A stretch of DNA of 64,000 bases from Methylomonas sp. MK1 (GCF_000365425.1 NZ_AQOV01000002.1:744001-808000); one strand, 5' to 3'; shown: positions 1-9,898, counted from the stretch's first letter. The notes: generated by a model not told the origin, from the letters alone. A program made the numbers and translations.

Positions 1-1
1 T

Positions 2-682
2 GGCGATTCTTGGGATGCAAATTTTAACTATCGAGCTAAGCAGCTGACTATTGGATTTAATTATTCCCAAGAGACAACGACGCTGCAACAATTGTTCGCC
101 GAGCAGGGTTTTTTCCTTCGGGATGCTTCGGGCAGTTTAACTCAGGTGGTAAATACTCAAGATTTAGTTTCACGGGGAATTCTAACCCCTGGTCCGACTG
201 ATCCTGTTACCGGACGATCATCGTTGATTCCAGGCCCCAATTTTAACAATACCCAGCTAGTTTTGAATCCGTTTGATTTGGTAAATGACGTGATTATTAG
301 AAAGCGTGGAAACCTTTCTTTTTCCTACCAAACCGGTAAGAGCAGTTATACCGCTTCGGTATTTAATGAACGTAGAACATACGAAGCTCGTTCAGGAGAG
401 GATATGTCATACGGCGTTACGGGCAGTTGGCAATGGCAGTTTACTCCGAGAATGGACCTTTATCTACGTCCTTCTTGGCAACATACGGATGGCGAATTGT
501 CCAGTAATTCTCGATATGATGTTGCTTTGGGAGTAAGCCGGGGAGTTCCGATTAATCTGGGACGACCCTTATTAATGGATACCAGGCTCGAGTTTCGGCA
601 TATCAATCAAATATCTGATTCCTCTCAATTTGATGGTTATGTTGAGAACCGGGCGACAGCTAATTTTAACGTACGATTCTAA
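2..682 (+). CDS. XrtA/PEP-CTERM-associated outer-membrane beta-barrel protein (3' part)
   Basis: The reading frame is open from the first full codon (base 2), so the true start lies upstream of the window. The visible 226 residues alternate polar and hydrophobic positions, as in beta-strands, and end in ...FNVRF with a C-terminal Phe, typical of an outer-membrane barrel. The pattern fits the TIGR03016 family of outer-membrane proteins found in exosortase A polysaccharide loci. The next gene starts only 11 bases downstream and is the ATPase that normally sits beside it. Its exact role, possibly export of the polysaccharide, is not known to me. A TTG at 92 is internal, not the start. Confidence 0.75.
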   Translation, partial: GDSWDANFNYRAKQLTIGFNYSQETTTLQQLFAEQGFFLRDASGSLTQVVNTQDLVSRGILTPGPTDPVTGRSSLIPGPNFNNTQLVLNPFDLVNDVIIRKRGNLSFSYQTGKSSYTASVFNERRTYEARSGEDMSYGVTGSWQWQFTPRMDLYLRPSWQHTDGELSSNSRYDVALGVSRGVPINLGRPLLMDTRLEFRHINQISDSSQFDGYVENRATANFNVRF

Positions 683-693
683 ACAGAAAATAC

Positions 694-1728
694 ATGTACG
701 ACGGATTTTATAATCTCACCCAAAAGCCTTTTCAGCTTAGCGCTGATCCAGATTTTTTTTTCCAAAGCTCTGTACATAAACGTGCTTTAGCTTATATGCA
801 TTACGGCTTGACGCAGGGTGAGGGCTTTGTTCTCGTTATAGGCTCGCCTGGCACGGGTAAAACTATGCTGGTAAAGAGTTTGATAAAAAATTTGAACAAA
901 GAGAAGTTGTTAATTGGGGTGATGATGACTTCTCAAGTGGGTCCCGAAGACACCTTGAGGATGGCGGCATCGACATTTGGTTTTTCATTTTCTCTGACGG
1001 ATAAGGCCAGTTTATTATCTGGGTTTGAAAAGTTTATCGCTGAAAAAGCCAGAGAAGGAAGGCGATTGCTTTTAATCGTCGATGAAGCTCAGAATTTGCC
1101 AAAACAATCCTTGGAAGAATTGCGTATGCTTACCAATTTGGATGTTAATGGCAATCCTGTTTTTCAGGTGTTTTTGATTGGGCAACCCGAATTGAAACGC
1201 ACCATTTACTCTGCGGATATGGAGCAGCTAAAGCAGCGCATTGTCTCTACATTTCAGCTTGATCCGTTGGATTTGGAAGAGACCAAAGAATATATACTTT
1301 TTAGGTTGCAAACCGCCGGTTGGTCTGGGACTCCTGAGTTTACGCCAAGTGTTTTTGAGGCTATTCACGAGTTTAGTGGAGGTATTCCTAGACGCATTAA
1401 TTCCTTGTGTGACCGTCTGCTGTTGTTCGGTTATTTGGAAGAGTTGAAGCTGCTGGATGAGCAGGCAGTGACTAAAGTTATCGTCGAGGTTAAGGAAGAA
1501 ATGTTGCTCGAGGTTGCTGACGAGGAGTATGAGAGTTCCATGTCGCCGTTACATCGTTTCAGTGGTGCTGATTCAGAATCTCTCGAGCATCGGATTGCCA
1601 GACTCGAAGATGTTGTCACCAATCTTCGAAACAGTCTGAATAAAGAAAAAGCGCTGCTTAGAAAAGCTATTCTGCTGCAATTGGATATGGATGCAGTTTA
1701 CAGCGATACAACAACCTCCCTGGATTAA
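694..1728 (+). CDS. XrtA-associated ExeA-like AAA ATPase
   Basis: This 344-residue protein has an ExeA/GspA-type ATPase fold. Walker A is GSPGTGKT at residues 50-57 and Walker B is LLLIVDEAQ with the acidic pair near 130-131. The start MYDGFYNLTQKPF is the classic N-terminus of this family, in which a short N-terminal segment precedes the P-loop. The C-terminal 40 residues look like a coiled coil. It matches the TIGR03015 type ATPase of exosortase A polysaccharide loci, probably acting at the inner membrane in secretion or chain control (inference). It lies between the barrel protein and wecB in the same direction with tight spacing, so it is very likely co-transcribed. Confidence 0.85.
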   Translation: MYDGFYNLTQKPFQLSADPDFFFQSSVHKRALAYMHYGLTQGEGFVLVIGSPGTGKTMLVKSLIKNLNKEKLLIGVMMTSQVGPEDTLRMAASTFGFSFSLTDKASLLSGFEKFIAEKAREGRRLLLIVDEAQNLPKQSLEELRMLTNLDVNGNPVFQVFLIGQPELKRTIYSADMEQLKQRIVSTFQLDPLDLEETKEYILFRLQTAGWSGTPEFTPSVFEAIHEFSGGIPRRINSLCDRLLLFGYLEELKLLDEQAVTKVIVEVKEEMLLEVADEEYESSMSPLHRFSGADSESLEHRIARLEDVVTNLRNSLNKEKALLRKAILLQLDMDAVYSDTTTSLD

Positions 1729-1733
1729 CAAAA

Positions 1734-2861
1734 ATGTTCCCTAAAGTCTTGGTTTGCGTGGTTGGCGCGCGACCTAATTTCATGAAAATGGCGCCAATTA
1801 TTAGGCAGTTGCAATCTGTTCGGCATTTGATCACTCCTTATCTGGTGCATACCGGTCAGCATTACGACCAAGCCATGAAAGATACTTTTTTCCAACAGCT
1901 CGGTATTCCGGAGCCGGACAAAGATTTGGGTGTTGGATCCGGCAGTCATGCAGTGCAGACTGCAAATGTCATGTTGCGCTTTGAGCCGGTTTTGGATGAG
2001 GTTAAACCTTTTGCCGTGTTGGTAGTGGGTGATGTCAATTCGACAATCGCCTGCGGTTTGGTCGCAGTGAAAAAAAACATTCCATTGATTCATGTTGAAG
2101 CCGGTTTGAGAAGTTATGATCGGCAAATGCCTGAAGAGATTAACCGGATTTTGACTGATCAACTTTCTGACCTGCTATTCACCACGGAGCGCGCGGCGGC
2201 GGACAATTTGATTAAAGAAGGTATTGCCGAACAGCGGATATGCTTTACCGGGAATGTGATGATCGACACGCTTCTGGCTAACTGCCAACAAGCCTCCTCT
2301 TTGGCGGAAACATTGCAGCGATACGGTTCTAGGCAGATTGTTTCGGAAAAAGCCTATGCCTTGTTAACACTGCACAGACCATCCAACGTTGACGACCCCG
2401 AAACACTGGCGCGCTTGGTTCGGGTGGTAGGGGATATCAGTGAAAAACTCCCGGTGATATTTCCGGTCCACCCACGTACACAGCAAAAAATTGTGGAAGC
2501 GGGTTTGCTGCAAATATTGCCGCAACAGAGGGTGATTATGTTGCCTCCGGTGGCATATTTGGAAATGCTCGGTTTGATGCAATCCGCCCAATTGGTTTTG
2601 ACTGACTCCGGTGGTTTACAGGAAGAAACCACCGCATTGGGTGTACCTTGTGTGACTTTGCGGGAAAATACCGAAAGGCCGATCACGATCACCGAGGGTA
2701 CTAATACTATTGTGGGAACTGATCGGGCTAAAATCATGCAATGCGTTGATGATATTTTGCTCACGGGTGGTAAAAGTGGCCGAGTCCCGGAATATTGGGA
2801 TGGTAAAGCCGCTGGTCGCATCGTCGATGAAATTGTGCGTCGTTATGAGTTGGCAGGGTAA
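1734..2861 (+). CDS. wecB: UDP-N-acetylglucosamine 2-epimerase (non-hydrolysing)
   Basis: The 375-residue protein has the full length of the family and should interconvert UDP-GlcNAc and UDP-ManNAc in the cytosol, supplying ManNAc-type sugar to the exopolysaccharide. The N-terminal VVGARPNFMKMAPI, the central HVEAGLRS and the C-terminal LTDSGGLQEE segments are diagnostic of this GT-B-like epimerase. It starts 5 bases after the ATPase gene stop and is followed 6 bases later by a deacetylase, so it is part of the same operon. The neighbouring deacetylase suggests that N-acetyl sugars are present in the polymer and are later partly deacetylated. Confidence 0.93.
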   Translation: MFPKVLVCVVGARPNFMKMAPIIRQLQSVRHLITPYLVHTGQHYDQAMKDTFFQQLGIPEPDKDLGVGSGSHAVQTANVMLRFEPVLDEVKPFAVLVVGDVNSTIACGLVAVKKNIPLIHVEAGLRSYDRQMPEEINRILTDQLSDLLFTTERAAADNLIKEGIAEQRICFTGNVMIDTLLANCQQASSLAETLQRYGSRQIVSEKAYALLTLHRPSNVDDPETLARLVRVVGDISEKLPVIFPVHPRTQQKIVEAGLLQILPQQRVIMLPPVAYLEMLGLMQSAQLVLTDSGGLQEETTALGVPCVTLRENTERPITITEGTNTIVGTDRAKIMQCVDDILLTGGKSGRVPEYWDGKAAGRIVDEIVRRYELAG

Positions 2862-2867
2862 GGCTAT

Positions 2868-3731
2868 ATGAATTTGCCTGTACGGGTTAATGCCATGACG
2901 GTCGATGTCGAGGATTATTTTCAGGTCTCGGCTTTTGAGGCGAATATTCAGCGTAGTCAGTGGGATGCTCTGCCGCACCGGGTAGAACAGAATACCCAGA
3001 GGATTTTGGATTTGTTTGCGCAACATCAGGTAAAAGCCACTTTTTTTACCTTGGGCTGGGTGGCTGAGCGTTATCCGCAATTGGTGCGCCGGATTGTCGA
3101 TGAAGGGCACGAACTTGCTTCCCACGGTTATCAGCACACTCGGGTAACCGAACAAACACCGGAGCAGTTCAGGCAAGACCTTAGAATTAGCCGGCAGATT
3201 CTGGAAGATATTGGCGGCCAGTCCGTTGTGGGTTATCGGGCGGCAAGTTATTCGATAGGTGCCAAAAATCTCTGGGCGTTGGAAGTGCTGGAAGACGAAG
3301 GCTTTCAATACAGTTCCAGCATTTACCCGGTAAAGCATGACTTATACGGCATGCCAGGAGCTCCTCGATTCGCTTACAGGCCGGATAACGCGCCCAAACT
3401 GCTGGAAATACCAATTACTACGTTGAAAATACTGGATCGCAATATCCCCTGCGGCGGCGGCGGGTTTTTTAGATTATATCCGTATCAGTTTTCAAAATGG
3501 GCTTACCGTCACCTCAACAATCACGAAAACCAGTCTGGAATTTTTTATTTTCACCCTTGGGAAATAGATCCCGAACAGCCGCGGCAGCATGATTTGTCGT
3601 TCAAGACCCGTTTCAGACATTATTTGAATCTCGATAGAATGCAAAATCGCCTTAACAGCTTACTGACCGATTTTGCTTGGGATACCATGCAGAGCGTGTT
3701 TCTAAGCAAACAAACAGACAAATCATCATAG
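2868..3731 (+). CDS. Polysaccharide deacetylase, XrtA locus type (DUF3473)
   Basis: A 287-residue NodB-type deacetylase. The metal-binding Asp lies in TVDVEDYF near residue 14, and the His pair is in ASHGYQH. The C-terminal GGGGFFRLYPY and FYFHPWEIDPEQPR stretches are the DUF3473 extension that marks the TIGR03006 deacetylases of exosortase A loci. No signal peptide is visible, so it probably acts on lipid-linked oligosaccharide on the cytoplasmic side (inference). It follows wecB by 6 bases and precedes the FemAB-like gene by 6 bases. It should remove acetyl groups from N-acetylhexosamine residues. Confidence 0.9.
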   Translation: MNLPVRVNAMTVDVEDYFQVSAFEANIQRSQWDALPHRVEQNTQRILDLFAQHQVKATFFTLGWVAERYPQLVRRIVDEGHELASHGYQHTRVTEQTPEQFRQDLRISRQILEDIGGQSVVGYRAASYSIGAKNLWALEVLEDEGFQYSSSIYPVKHDLYGMPGAPRFAYRPDNAPKLLEIPITTLKILDRNIPCGGGGFFRLYPYQFSKWAYRHLNNHENQSGIFYFHPWEIDPEQPRQHDLSFKTRFRHYLNLDRMQNRLNSLLTDFAWDTMQSVFLSKQTDKSS

Positions 3732-3737
3732 TCAGTC

Positions 3738-4757
3738 ATGATCAAATTACTTGAGCCAGCCCAAAGAGAGCGTTGGGATCACTATGTCATGGCTGCGGTC
3801 GATGGCAGCTTTTTTCATTTATCAGCATGGCAGCAGGTAATTAAACAAGCCTTCGGCCACGATACTTACTATTTCTACGCAGAACAAGATGGTGAAATCA
3901 CCGGTATTTTACCCTTGACCCATGTCAATAGCTTGTTATTCGGCAATTCTCTGGTTTCAAACGCGTTTTGTGTATACGGCGGAATTGTTGCCAGTAACGA
4001 TGAGGCTTTTGCAGCCTTGCAAACCAAAGCCCAAGAACTGGCCAGAGAATTGGGCGTGGATAGTCTGGAAATGAGAAATCGACAACAGAAGCATCCTGAT
4101 TGGCCGCACAAGGAACTCTACGTCACGTTTAGAAAAGAACTCGATCCAGATGTCGAAAAAAATCTAAATGCGATCCCACGTAAGCAGCGGGCGATGGTGC
4201 GGGCGGGCATCAAAGCCGGTCTTACAAGTGTCATAGACGACAATGTCGAACGTTTATATCGCGCCTATTCTGAAAGTGTCAGGAACCTTGGCACCCCGGT
4301 ATTTCCGAAAAAATATTTTCAAATTTTGCAGGATGTATTCGGCGAGAGTTGCGAGGTGTTAACGATAGAGCACGAAGGTCAGCTGGTCGCCAGTGTGATG
4401 AGTTTTTATTTTAAGGACGAGGTTTTGCCTTATTATGGCGGCGGCACCGACGCGGCCCGTGATTTGAAAGGCAACGATTTCATGTATTGGGAAGTGATGC
4501 GGCGTGCGGTGGAAAAGGGATGCCGAGTTTTCGATTACGGTCGCAGTAAAGTTGGCACAGGCTCTTATCGCTTTAAAAAGCACTGGGGTTTCGAACCGGA
4601 ACCTCTCTATTACGAGGTTGATTTGGTTAAAGCGAAACAAATACCCGAAATCAATCCGCTCAATCCTAAATACCGCTTGTTTATTGCGGCTTGGAAGCGC
4701 TTGCCTTTGCCGGTTAGTCAGCTAGTTGGCCCTTGGCTTGCCAAGGACTTAGGCTAA
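3738..4757 (+). CDS. FemAB-like GNAT-fold protein, XrtA locus
   Basis: A 339-residue protein of the FemAB/acetyltransferase superfamily. It matches the TIGR03019 family linked with exosortase A polysaccharide clusters. The C-terminal half has the GNAT-like run ...DYGRSKVGTGSYRFKKHWGF, typical of this group. FemAB proteins transfer amino acids from aminoacyl-tRNA, so this enzyme may add an aminoacyl or acyl group to the repeat unit, but the substrate cannot be read from the sequence. Its stop overlaps the next start by one base (TAATG), which implies translational coupling. Confidence 0.82.
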   Translation: MIKLLEPAQRERWDHYVMAAVDGSFFHLSAWQQVIKQAFGHDTYYFYAEQDGEITGILPLTHVNSLLFGNSLVSNAFCVYGGIVASNDEAFAALQTKAQELARELGVDSLEMRNRQQKHPDWPHKELYVTFRKELDPDVEKNLNAIPRKQRAMVRAGIKAGLTSVIDDNVERLYRAYSESVRNLGTPVFPKKYFQILQDVFGESCEVLTIEHEGQLVASVMSFYFKDEVLPYYGGGTDAARDLKGNDFMYWEVMRRAVEKGCRVFDYGRSKVGTGSYRFKKHWGFEPEPLYYEVDLVKAKQIPEINPLNPKYRLFIAAWKRLPLPVSQLVGPWLAKDLG

Positions 4758-5962
4758 TGGAAAAGCCTAAATTACTTTACTTAGTCCATCGTATTCCTTA
4801 TCCACCTAATAAGGGCGATAAAATTCGTTCTTTTCATTTTTTGCTCGCTTTGGCGGTCGAATACCGGATATTCCTCGGTACCTTTATCGATGACCCTGAT
4901 GATAAGCAACATATCGACGCCTTAAAGTCTTTCAGTGCAGATACCCGCTGTATCGAATTAAATCCCCAGAGCGGTAAAATTAAAAGTTTGATAGGCTTGC
5001 TGAATGGAGAAGCCTTGAGTTTGCCGTATTACCGTAACTGCGAATTGCAGGAATGGGTAGATAAGACTATCCACGAACAGGGTATCGAGCGGGTAATGAT
5101 CTTTTCGTCGCCAATGGCGCAATATGTTGAGAAATATACCAACTTGCATTGGGTGGCGGATTTTGTCGATGTTGATTCCGATAAATGGCGGCAATACGCG
5201 CTTAGCAAGCATTGGCCAGCAAATTGGATCTATCGGCGAGAAGCCGAGAAATTGTTGACTTATGAGCGCCGTATCGCCAGTAGGGCCGATGCAACAATAT
5301 TCGTATCCGAACAAGAAGCAGGTTTGTTCAAAACGTTGGCGCCTGAATCGGCAAGCAAAATTGGTTTTGTAAACAACGGAGTGGATACGGATAGGTTCGA
5401 TCCGGGTTTGTCATGGCAAACGCCGTTCCTGGCCGATCAGCAGGCTATTGTATTCACTGGCGCCATGGATTATTGGGCTAATGTTGATGCAGTCAAATGG
5501 TTTGCCGAGCAGGTATTTCCTGTTATTAAAAACCAATTGCCGGAAGTTCGTTTTTATATAGTGGGTTCCAAACCCGCCAAAGAAGTGTTGCAGCTGGCGG
5601 AAAACGAGCCTGCCGTAATTGTGACCGGTCGGGTTGACGATGTCAGGCCCTATGTTGCTCACGCGGATGTTGTCGTTGCGCCCTTACGCATTGCCAGAGG
5701 CATTCAAAACAAAGTCCTGGAAGCCATGGCGATGGCCAAGCCGATAGTGGCTACCTCGGCAGCTATGGAAGGCATTCCGGGTGGGGCAGATTTGCATGTG
5801 GCGATAGCCGACGCTCCGGAAGACTTTGCCAGCCAAGTTTTACGGTTTTTGGAGCAGCCGGTCGAATCCGCTAACGTCAATCGCCACTATGTAGAAAGCG
5901 ATTTCAGTTGGGAGCAGAACGGCCAACGCTTGTGCCGATTGTTAGCGCGTGAGACTGCATAA
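4757..5962 (+). CDS. Glycosyltransferase, XrtA locus, TIGR03087 type
   Basis: A 401-residue GT-B glycosyltransferase. I use the ATG at 4757, which overlaps the previous stop as TAATG. A possible start at 4733 would add eight residues before the conserved opening KPKLLYLVHRIPYPPNKGDKIRS, which marks the TIGR03087 family. The C-terminal nucleotide-sugar domain has the usual GxxE-like region around KVLEAMAMAKPIVAT. It should extend the exopolysaccharide repeat unit on the lipid carrier. The next glycosyltransferase begins directly after its stop. Donor and acceptor sugars are unknown. Confidence 0.87.
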   Translation: MEKPKLLYLVHRIPYPPNKGDKIRSFHFLLALAVEYRIFLGTFIDDPDDKQHIDALKSFSADTRCIELNPQSGKIKSLIGLLNGEALSLPYYRNCELQEWVDKTIHEQGIERVMIFSSPMAQYVEKYTNLHWVADFVDVDSDKWRQYALSKHWPANWIYRREAEKLLTYERRIASRADATIFVSEQEAGLFKTLAPESASKIGFVNNGVDTDRFDPGLSWQTPFLADQQAIVFTGAMDYWANVDAVKWFAEQVFPVIKNQLPEVRFYIVGSKPAKEVLQLAENEPAVIVTGRVDDVRPYVAHADVVVAPLRIARGIQNKVLEAMAMAKPIVATSAAMEGIPGGADLHVAIADAPEDFASQVLRFLEQPVESANVNRHYVESDFSWEQNGQRLCRLLARETA

Positions 5963-7099
5963 ATGTCCAGACCGTTGCCGCCCTTAATCGTGCACATCAT
6001 TTATCGGCTAGGCATTGGCGGGCTGGAGAACGGTCTGGTCAATATCATTAACAATTTGCCGGAAAACAATTACCGGCATGCCATTATCTGTTTGGCGGAT
6101 AGCACCGAATTCAGCCAACGTATCAAGCGGCAAGATGTGATCGTTCATCAGTTGCATAAGCGCCCAGGACAGGATTGGGCATCGTTTTATACAGTCTATC
6201 GCTTGTTGAAACAATGGCAACCCGCTATCGTGCATACCCGTAATTTAGCGGCAATCGAATATCAGGCTTGCGCGTTGTTAGCCGGCGTGCCTTATCGGGT
6301 GCATGGCGAGCATGGCTGGGATGTCTTCGATCCCGACGGTAGTAACGTCAAATATCAATGGCTAAGGCGGGGTTTAGGTTCAATCATCCATCGCTTCATT
6401 CCTTTGTCACAGCATTTGCAGGACTATTTGCTGAATCGAGTGGGCATTCCTTCGGCTAAAGTCACGCGCATCTGTAACGGCGTCGATACCAAAACATTTT
6501 ATCCTCGTGCCGGAGTTAGACAAATACCGGAGGGTTGCTCGCTGAATTTGGATGAAAAGTTGGTGATTGGCACGGTCGGACGTATGCACGGCGTGAAAGA
6601 TCAATTGACGCTGGTTAGGGCATTTATCGATGCCTGTGAAAACTCTCCGGAATTTGCCCAAATTGCCCGTTTGTTTTTGGTTGGTGACGGGCCTTTGCGA
6701 GCCGAAGCGATTGAATTGTTAAATACCGCCAGCCTGATCGATAAAGTCTGGTTACCCGGTGAGCGCAACGACATCCCGGAAATCCTGCGCAGTCTGGATA
6801 TTTTCGTATTGCCGTCAAAGGCAGAAGGTATTTCCAACACTATACTGGAAGCGATGGCAAGTGGATTGCCGGTTATCGCTACTCGAGTCGGCGGCAACCC
6901 CGAGCTGGTGCTGGACGGAAAAACCGGGTGTCTGGTAGAAAAAGCGGATGTAAAGGGCATGTCATCCGCGATGCGCGAGTTGGTGCTGGGTGACGGCAAA
7001 CGGAGGCAATTCGGCGAAGCTTCGCTTGAGCGGATTCAGGCGGAATTTTCAATCGATAGCATGGTGAACCGCTATCGGCAAGTTTATGACAAGCAGTAA
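5963..7099 (+). CDS. Glycosyltransferase, XrtA locus, TIGR03088 type
   Basis: A 378-residue GT4-like enzyme. It starts at the ATG immediately after the previous stop, with no gap. The N-terminal VHIIYRLGIGGLENGLVNIIN is the recognisable opening of TIGR03088 glycosyltransferases. The C-terminal KAEGISNTILEAMASGLPVIAT carries the E-x7-E signature of retaining GT4 enzymes. It probably adds one sugar of the repeat unit at the inner face of the inner membrane. Gene order matches other exosortase A loci, where this gene is followed by the AsnB-type amidotransferase. Confidence 0.88.
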   Translation: MSRPLPPLIVHIIYRLGIGGLENGLVNIINNLPENNYRHAIICLADSTEFSQRIKRQDVIVHQLHKRPGQDWASFYTVYRLLKQWQPAIVHTRNLAAIEYQACALLAGVPYRVHGEHGWDVFDPDGSNVKYQWLRRGLGSIIHRFIPLSQHLQDYLLNRVGIPSAKVTRICNGVDTKTFYPRAGVRQIPEGCSLNLDEKLVIGTVGRMHGVKDQLTLVRAFIDACENSPEFAQIARLFLVGDGPLRAEAIELLNTASLIDKVWLPGERNDIPEILRSLDIFVLPSKAEGISNTILEAMASGLPVIATRVGGNPELVLDGKTGCLVEKADVKGMSSAMRELVLGDGKRRQFGEASLERIQAEFSIDSMVNRYRQVYDKQ

Positions 7100-7119
7100 A
7101 TGATTCAGAGAGAACTCAT

Positions 7120-9003
7120 ATGTGCGGCATAGTCGGTATTTTCGATATTACAGGTGCTAGTGAAATAGACCGCAATTTGTTGTCGCGGATGAACGAATCC
7201 CAGTTTCACCGGGGGCCAGACGAAGGCGGTTTGCATACCGAGCCCGGTTTGGGTTTTGGGCATCGCAGACTGTCCATTATTGACTTGTCCAGCGGTCAGC
7301 AACCCATGCATAGTCAGGATGGCAATGTGGTGCTGACCTATAACGGCGAGGTCTATAATTTTCCGGAATTGCGAGAAGAATTGGAGGCATTGGGCTTTAG
7401 CTTCAGGACACATTGTGATACAGAAGTCATTCTCTATGCTTGGCAAGCTTGGGGTGAGTCTTGCGTGGAACGCTTGCGCGGCATGTTTGCATTTGGGATT
7501 TGGGATAGGCCACGGCAGACCTTATTTTTGGCCAGAGATCGTCTCGGTGTAAAACCACTGTTTTATGCCGAATTAAGTAACGGTCAGTTCATTTTCGGTT
7601 CCGAACTGAAAGCATTGAAACAACACCCTTTACTGCCTAAAAATGTTGACCCTACTGCGGTAGAAGACTATTTCGGCTTTGGATATATTCCCGATCCAAA
7701 AACCATATATAAAGGTGTTTATAAGCTTGAGCCCGGATATTGTCTAACGATTAAACGAGGGCAGAATGGCTTTCGACCTAATCAATATTGGGACGTTAAA
7801 TTTCAGACAGCTTCTGCGGGCAACGTAGCCGAAGCCGGTGAAGAGTTAATCGAGCGCTTGCGAGAAGCCGTGAAAATTAGAATGGTCGCTGATGTGCCAT
7901 TGGGGGCATTTCTGTCGGGCGGCGTTGACTCCAGTGGTGTCGTGGCATTGATGGCGGGACTATCCAAAGATCCGGTCAATACTTGTTCGATTTCCTTTGG
8001 CGATCCTAAATTTAACGAAGCGCAATTTGCTGCTCAGGTTGCGGACCGTTACCACACCGCACACCGAGTTGAACAAGTCGATCCCGAAGACTTTAGTTTG
8101 ATTGATCAATTGTCCGGTTTGTATGACGAGCCATATGCGGACAGTTCTGCGTTACCTACTTACCGGGTTTGCGAATTGGCCAAGAAACAGGTGACGGTGG
8201 TGTTGTCCGGCGATGGCGGCGACGAAAATCTGGCCGGTTACAGACGCTATCGCTGGCATACCTATGAAGAGAGGATGAGGGCATTATTGCCTGATGCGTT
8301 GCGGATGCCTTTGTTCTCTACCTTAGGCAAGGTATATCCGAAGCTGGATTGGGCGCCAAAGGTATTGAGGGCGAAGACCACGCTCGAGTCTATCGGTAGA
8401 GACTCGATGGCGGGTTATTTTCATAGTGTGTCGGTACTCTCCAACGGCATGCGCAGCCAATTATTTAGCGATAGTCTAAAGAGCGAGTTGCAGGGTTATC
8501 AAGCTATTGAAGTATTCCGTCGGTATAGTCAGCAAGCCCCTGATCATCCATTGTCAATGGTGCAATATTTGGATTTAAAAACTTATCTGGCTGGCGATAT
8601 TCTGACTAAAGTTGATCGGGCAAGTATGGCTCATGCCCTGGAAGTGCGAGTACCTCTGTTGGATCATAAACTAGTCGAATGGATGGCGACCTTGCCGCCC
8701 GATTTAAAGCTACATGGGCGAGAAGGTAAATATCTTTTTAAGAAAGCGTTGGAACCTTATTTGCCCAGTGATATTCTTTACCGGCCCAAAATGGGGTTTG
8801 CAGTGCCATTGAGTAGTTGGTTTAGAGGGCCGTTAAAGCTGCGTGTTCAGCAGGCCTTACTGGGGGAAACTCTGAAAAGCACTGGGTGGTTCGATGAAGC
8901 TTATTTGCATCATTTGGTTAGTCAGCACCAGTCCGGACTGCGCGATTACAGCGCGTCGATTTGGTCATTGCTGATGTTTGAAGCGTTTCTTCGAAATAGT
9001 TAA
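7120..9003 (+). CDS. AsnB-type glutamine amidotransferase, XrtA locus
   Basis: A 627-residue class II amidotransferase. MCGIVGIF at the start keeps the catalytic Cys2 of the Ntn glutaminase domain. The synthetase domain has the PP-loop SGGVDSSG near residues 267-274 and the conserved VVLSGDGGDENLAGY. It matches TIGR03108, the exosortase A-associated amidotransferase, and probably amidates a sugar or uronic acid of the polymer rather than making asparagine (inference). A weak AGAGAG-like ribosome site precedes the ATG. It closes the first block of the polysaccharide operon; the next gene follows after 106 bases. Confidence 0.9.
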   Translation: MCGIVGIFDITGASEIDRNLLSRMNESQFHRGPDEGGLHTEPGLGFGHRRLSIIDLSSGQQPMHSQDGNVVLTYNGEVYNFPELREELEALGFSFRTHCDTEVILYAWQAWGESCVERLRGMFAFGIWDRPRQTLFLARDRLGVKPLFYAELSNGQFIFGSELKALKQHPLLPKNVDPTAVEDYFGFGYIPDPKTIYKGVYKLEPGYCLTIKRGQNGFRPNQYWDVKFQTASAGNVAEAGEELIERLREAVKIRMVADVPLGAFLSGGVDSSGVVALMAGLSKDPVNTCSISFGDPKFNEAQFAAQVADRYHTAHRVEQVDPEDFSLIDQLSGLYDEPYADSSALPTYRVCELAKKQVTVVLSGDGGDENLAGYRRYRWHTYEERMRALLPDALRMPLFSTLGKVYPKLDWAPKVLRAKTTLESIGRDSMAGYFHSVSVLSNGMRSQLFSDSLKSELQGYQAIEVFRRYSQQAPDHPLSMVQYLDLKTYLAGDILTKVDRASMAHALEVRVPLLDHKLVEWMATLPPDLKLHGREGKYLFKKALEPYLPSDILYRPKMGFAVPLSSWFRGPLKLRVQQALLGETLKSTGWFDEAYLHHLVSQHQSGLRDYSASIWSLLMFEAFLRNS

Positions 9004-9109
9004 ATGATCGACTTTCAAATTCTGGATCTGTACCTGTGTGCAATAGACAGATACAAGGTATTTTGCTAGAGTGCGAACCAATTCAAAGTTTAATTTAAGA
9101 GGGTTCCAG

Positions 9110-9898
9110 ATGAACAGAATAGATGAACAGAAACGTACTGCAGAAGAATCCCAGAACGTTGGTAGATCACTTGATAAATCCAGAAGATCTTTCGCCAAAG
9201 CCGGGGTGGTCGCGCCAGTTTTAATGACGCTCACAAGTAAAACAGCTTTAGGCAGTGTGTATCAGTGTACTATCTCAGGAGTACAATCAGGCAATGTGTC
9301 GAGTCATTCCGAGGACATGTCGGTTTGTAGGGCCGGGCATACAGCGTTAGCCTGGAGGGGTAATGTCGATACCATTGATGTAAATACTCAGTCTGGCACC
9401 CATCCAAATATCAACGACTGGATCGCCGCGAGGATCAATCCTTTTTTGGTTAATAAATCGTGGCCGAAAAATACCACTAACTATACTTACAAGTATTATA
9501 AATCTAATAGTTGGGTAAACGCTTCAACACCCGCCCAAATCAAGATGTGTCAACTGATAGTCAATAACTTTCCTAAGACCGGCGTCAATGTAGATAGCTC
9601 AGGAAAGACCACTGAAACTTATAGTGCAACTACTTTTTCATCCGTATTTGGTTCGGCATCAGCTGCGACCACGTTTTTTGAAACATTGTTTTATAGTCCT
9701 AGTGTGGACATCCGGGGAGCCGCTAGTGTTGATTATCTCAACTCTAGCTTAGGTTTAATACCTGATGTAAGCGCCGAAGACATCAAAAAACTTTACCTTC
9801 TGGGAATTAATTCAGCAAACAGTTTTTATGACGGGAGTTTGTTAGTTTCTAATTCTGAAGCGGCTAAGGAGTTACTTAGAAGTCTGGTTCCTCTTTAA
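9110..9898 (+). CDS. Secreted protein with Tat-like signal, possible substrate of the PqqD/kinase cassette
   Basis: I do not recognise a named family. The start is set at ATG 9110, which has AAGAGGG 7 bases upstream; a GTG at 9071 has none. The 262-residue product opens with a charged stretch of about 22 residues, then KSRRSFAKAG followed by a hydrophobic run ending in TALG. This is a twin-arginine-type signal with the consensus S-R-R-x-F-x-K. The mature part contains YQCTISG, a second Cys in SVCRAGH and a third in KMCQLIV. It is rich in Ser, Thr and Asn and has no C-terminal anchor. It is followed 3 bases later by a PqqD-like gene and then by an HPr-kinase-like gene, which makes it the natural candidate client of that cassette (inference). 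Confidence 0.7.
   Translation: MNRIDEQKRTAEESQNVGRSLDKSRRSFAKAGVVAPVLMTLTSKTALGSVYQCTISGVQSGNVSSHSEDMSVCRAGHTALAWRGNVDTIDVNTQSGTHPNINDWIAARINPFLVNKSWPKNTTNYTYKYYKSNSWVNASTPAQIKMCQLIVNNFPKTGVNVDSSGKTTETYSATTFSSVFGSASAATTFFETLFYSPSVDIRGAASVDYLNSSLGLIPDVSAEDIKKLYLLGINSANSFYDGSLLVSNSEAAKELLRSLVPL

Noticed and set aside
9110..9898. PEP-CTERM protein
   Set aside because: There is no PEP motif or C-terminal membrane segment; the N-terminal signal is Tat-like.
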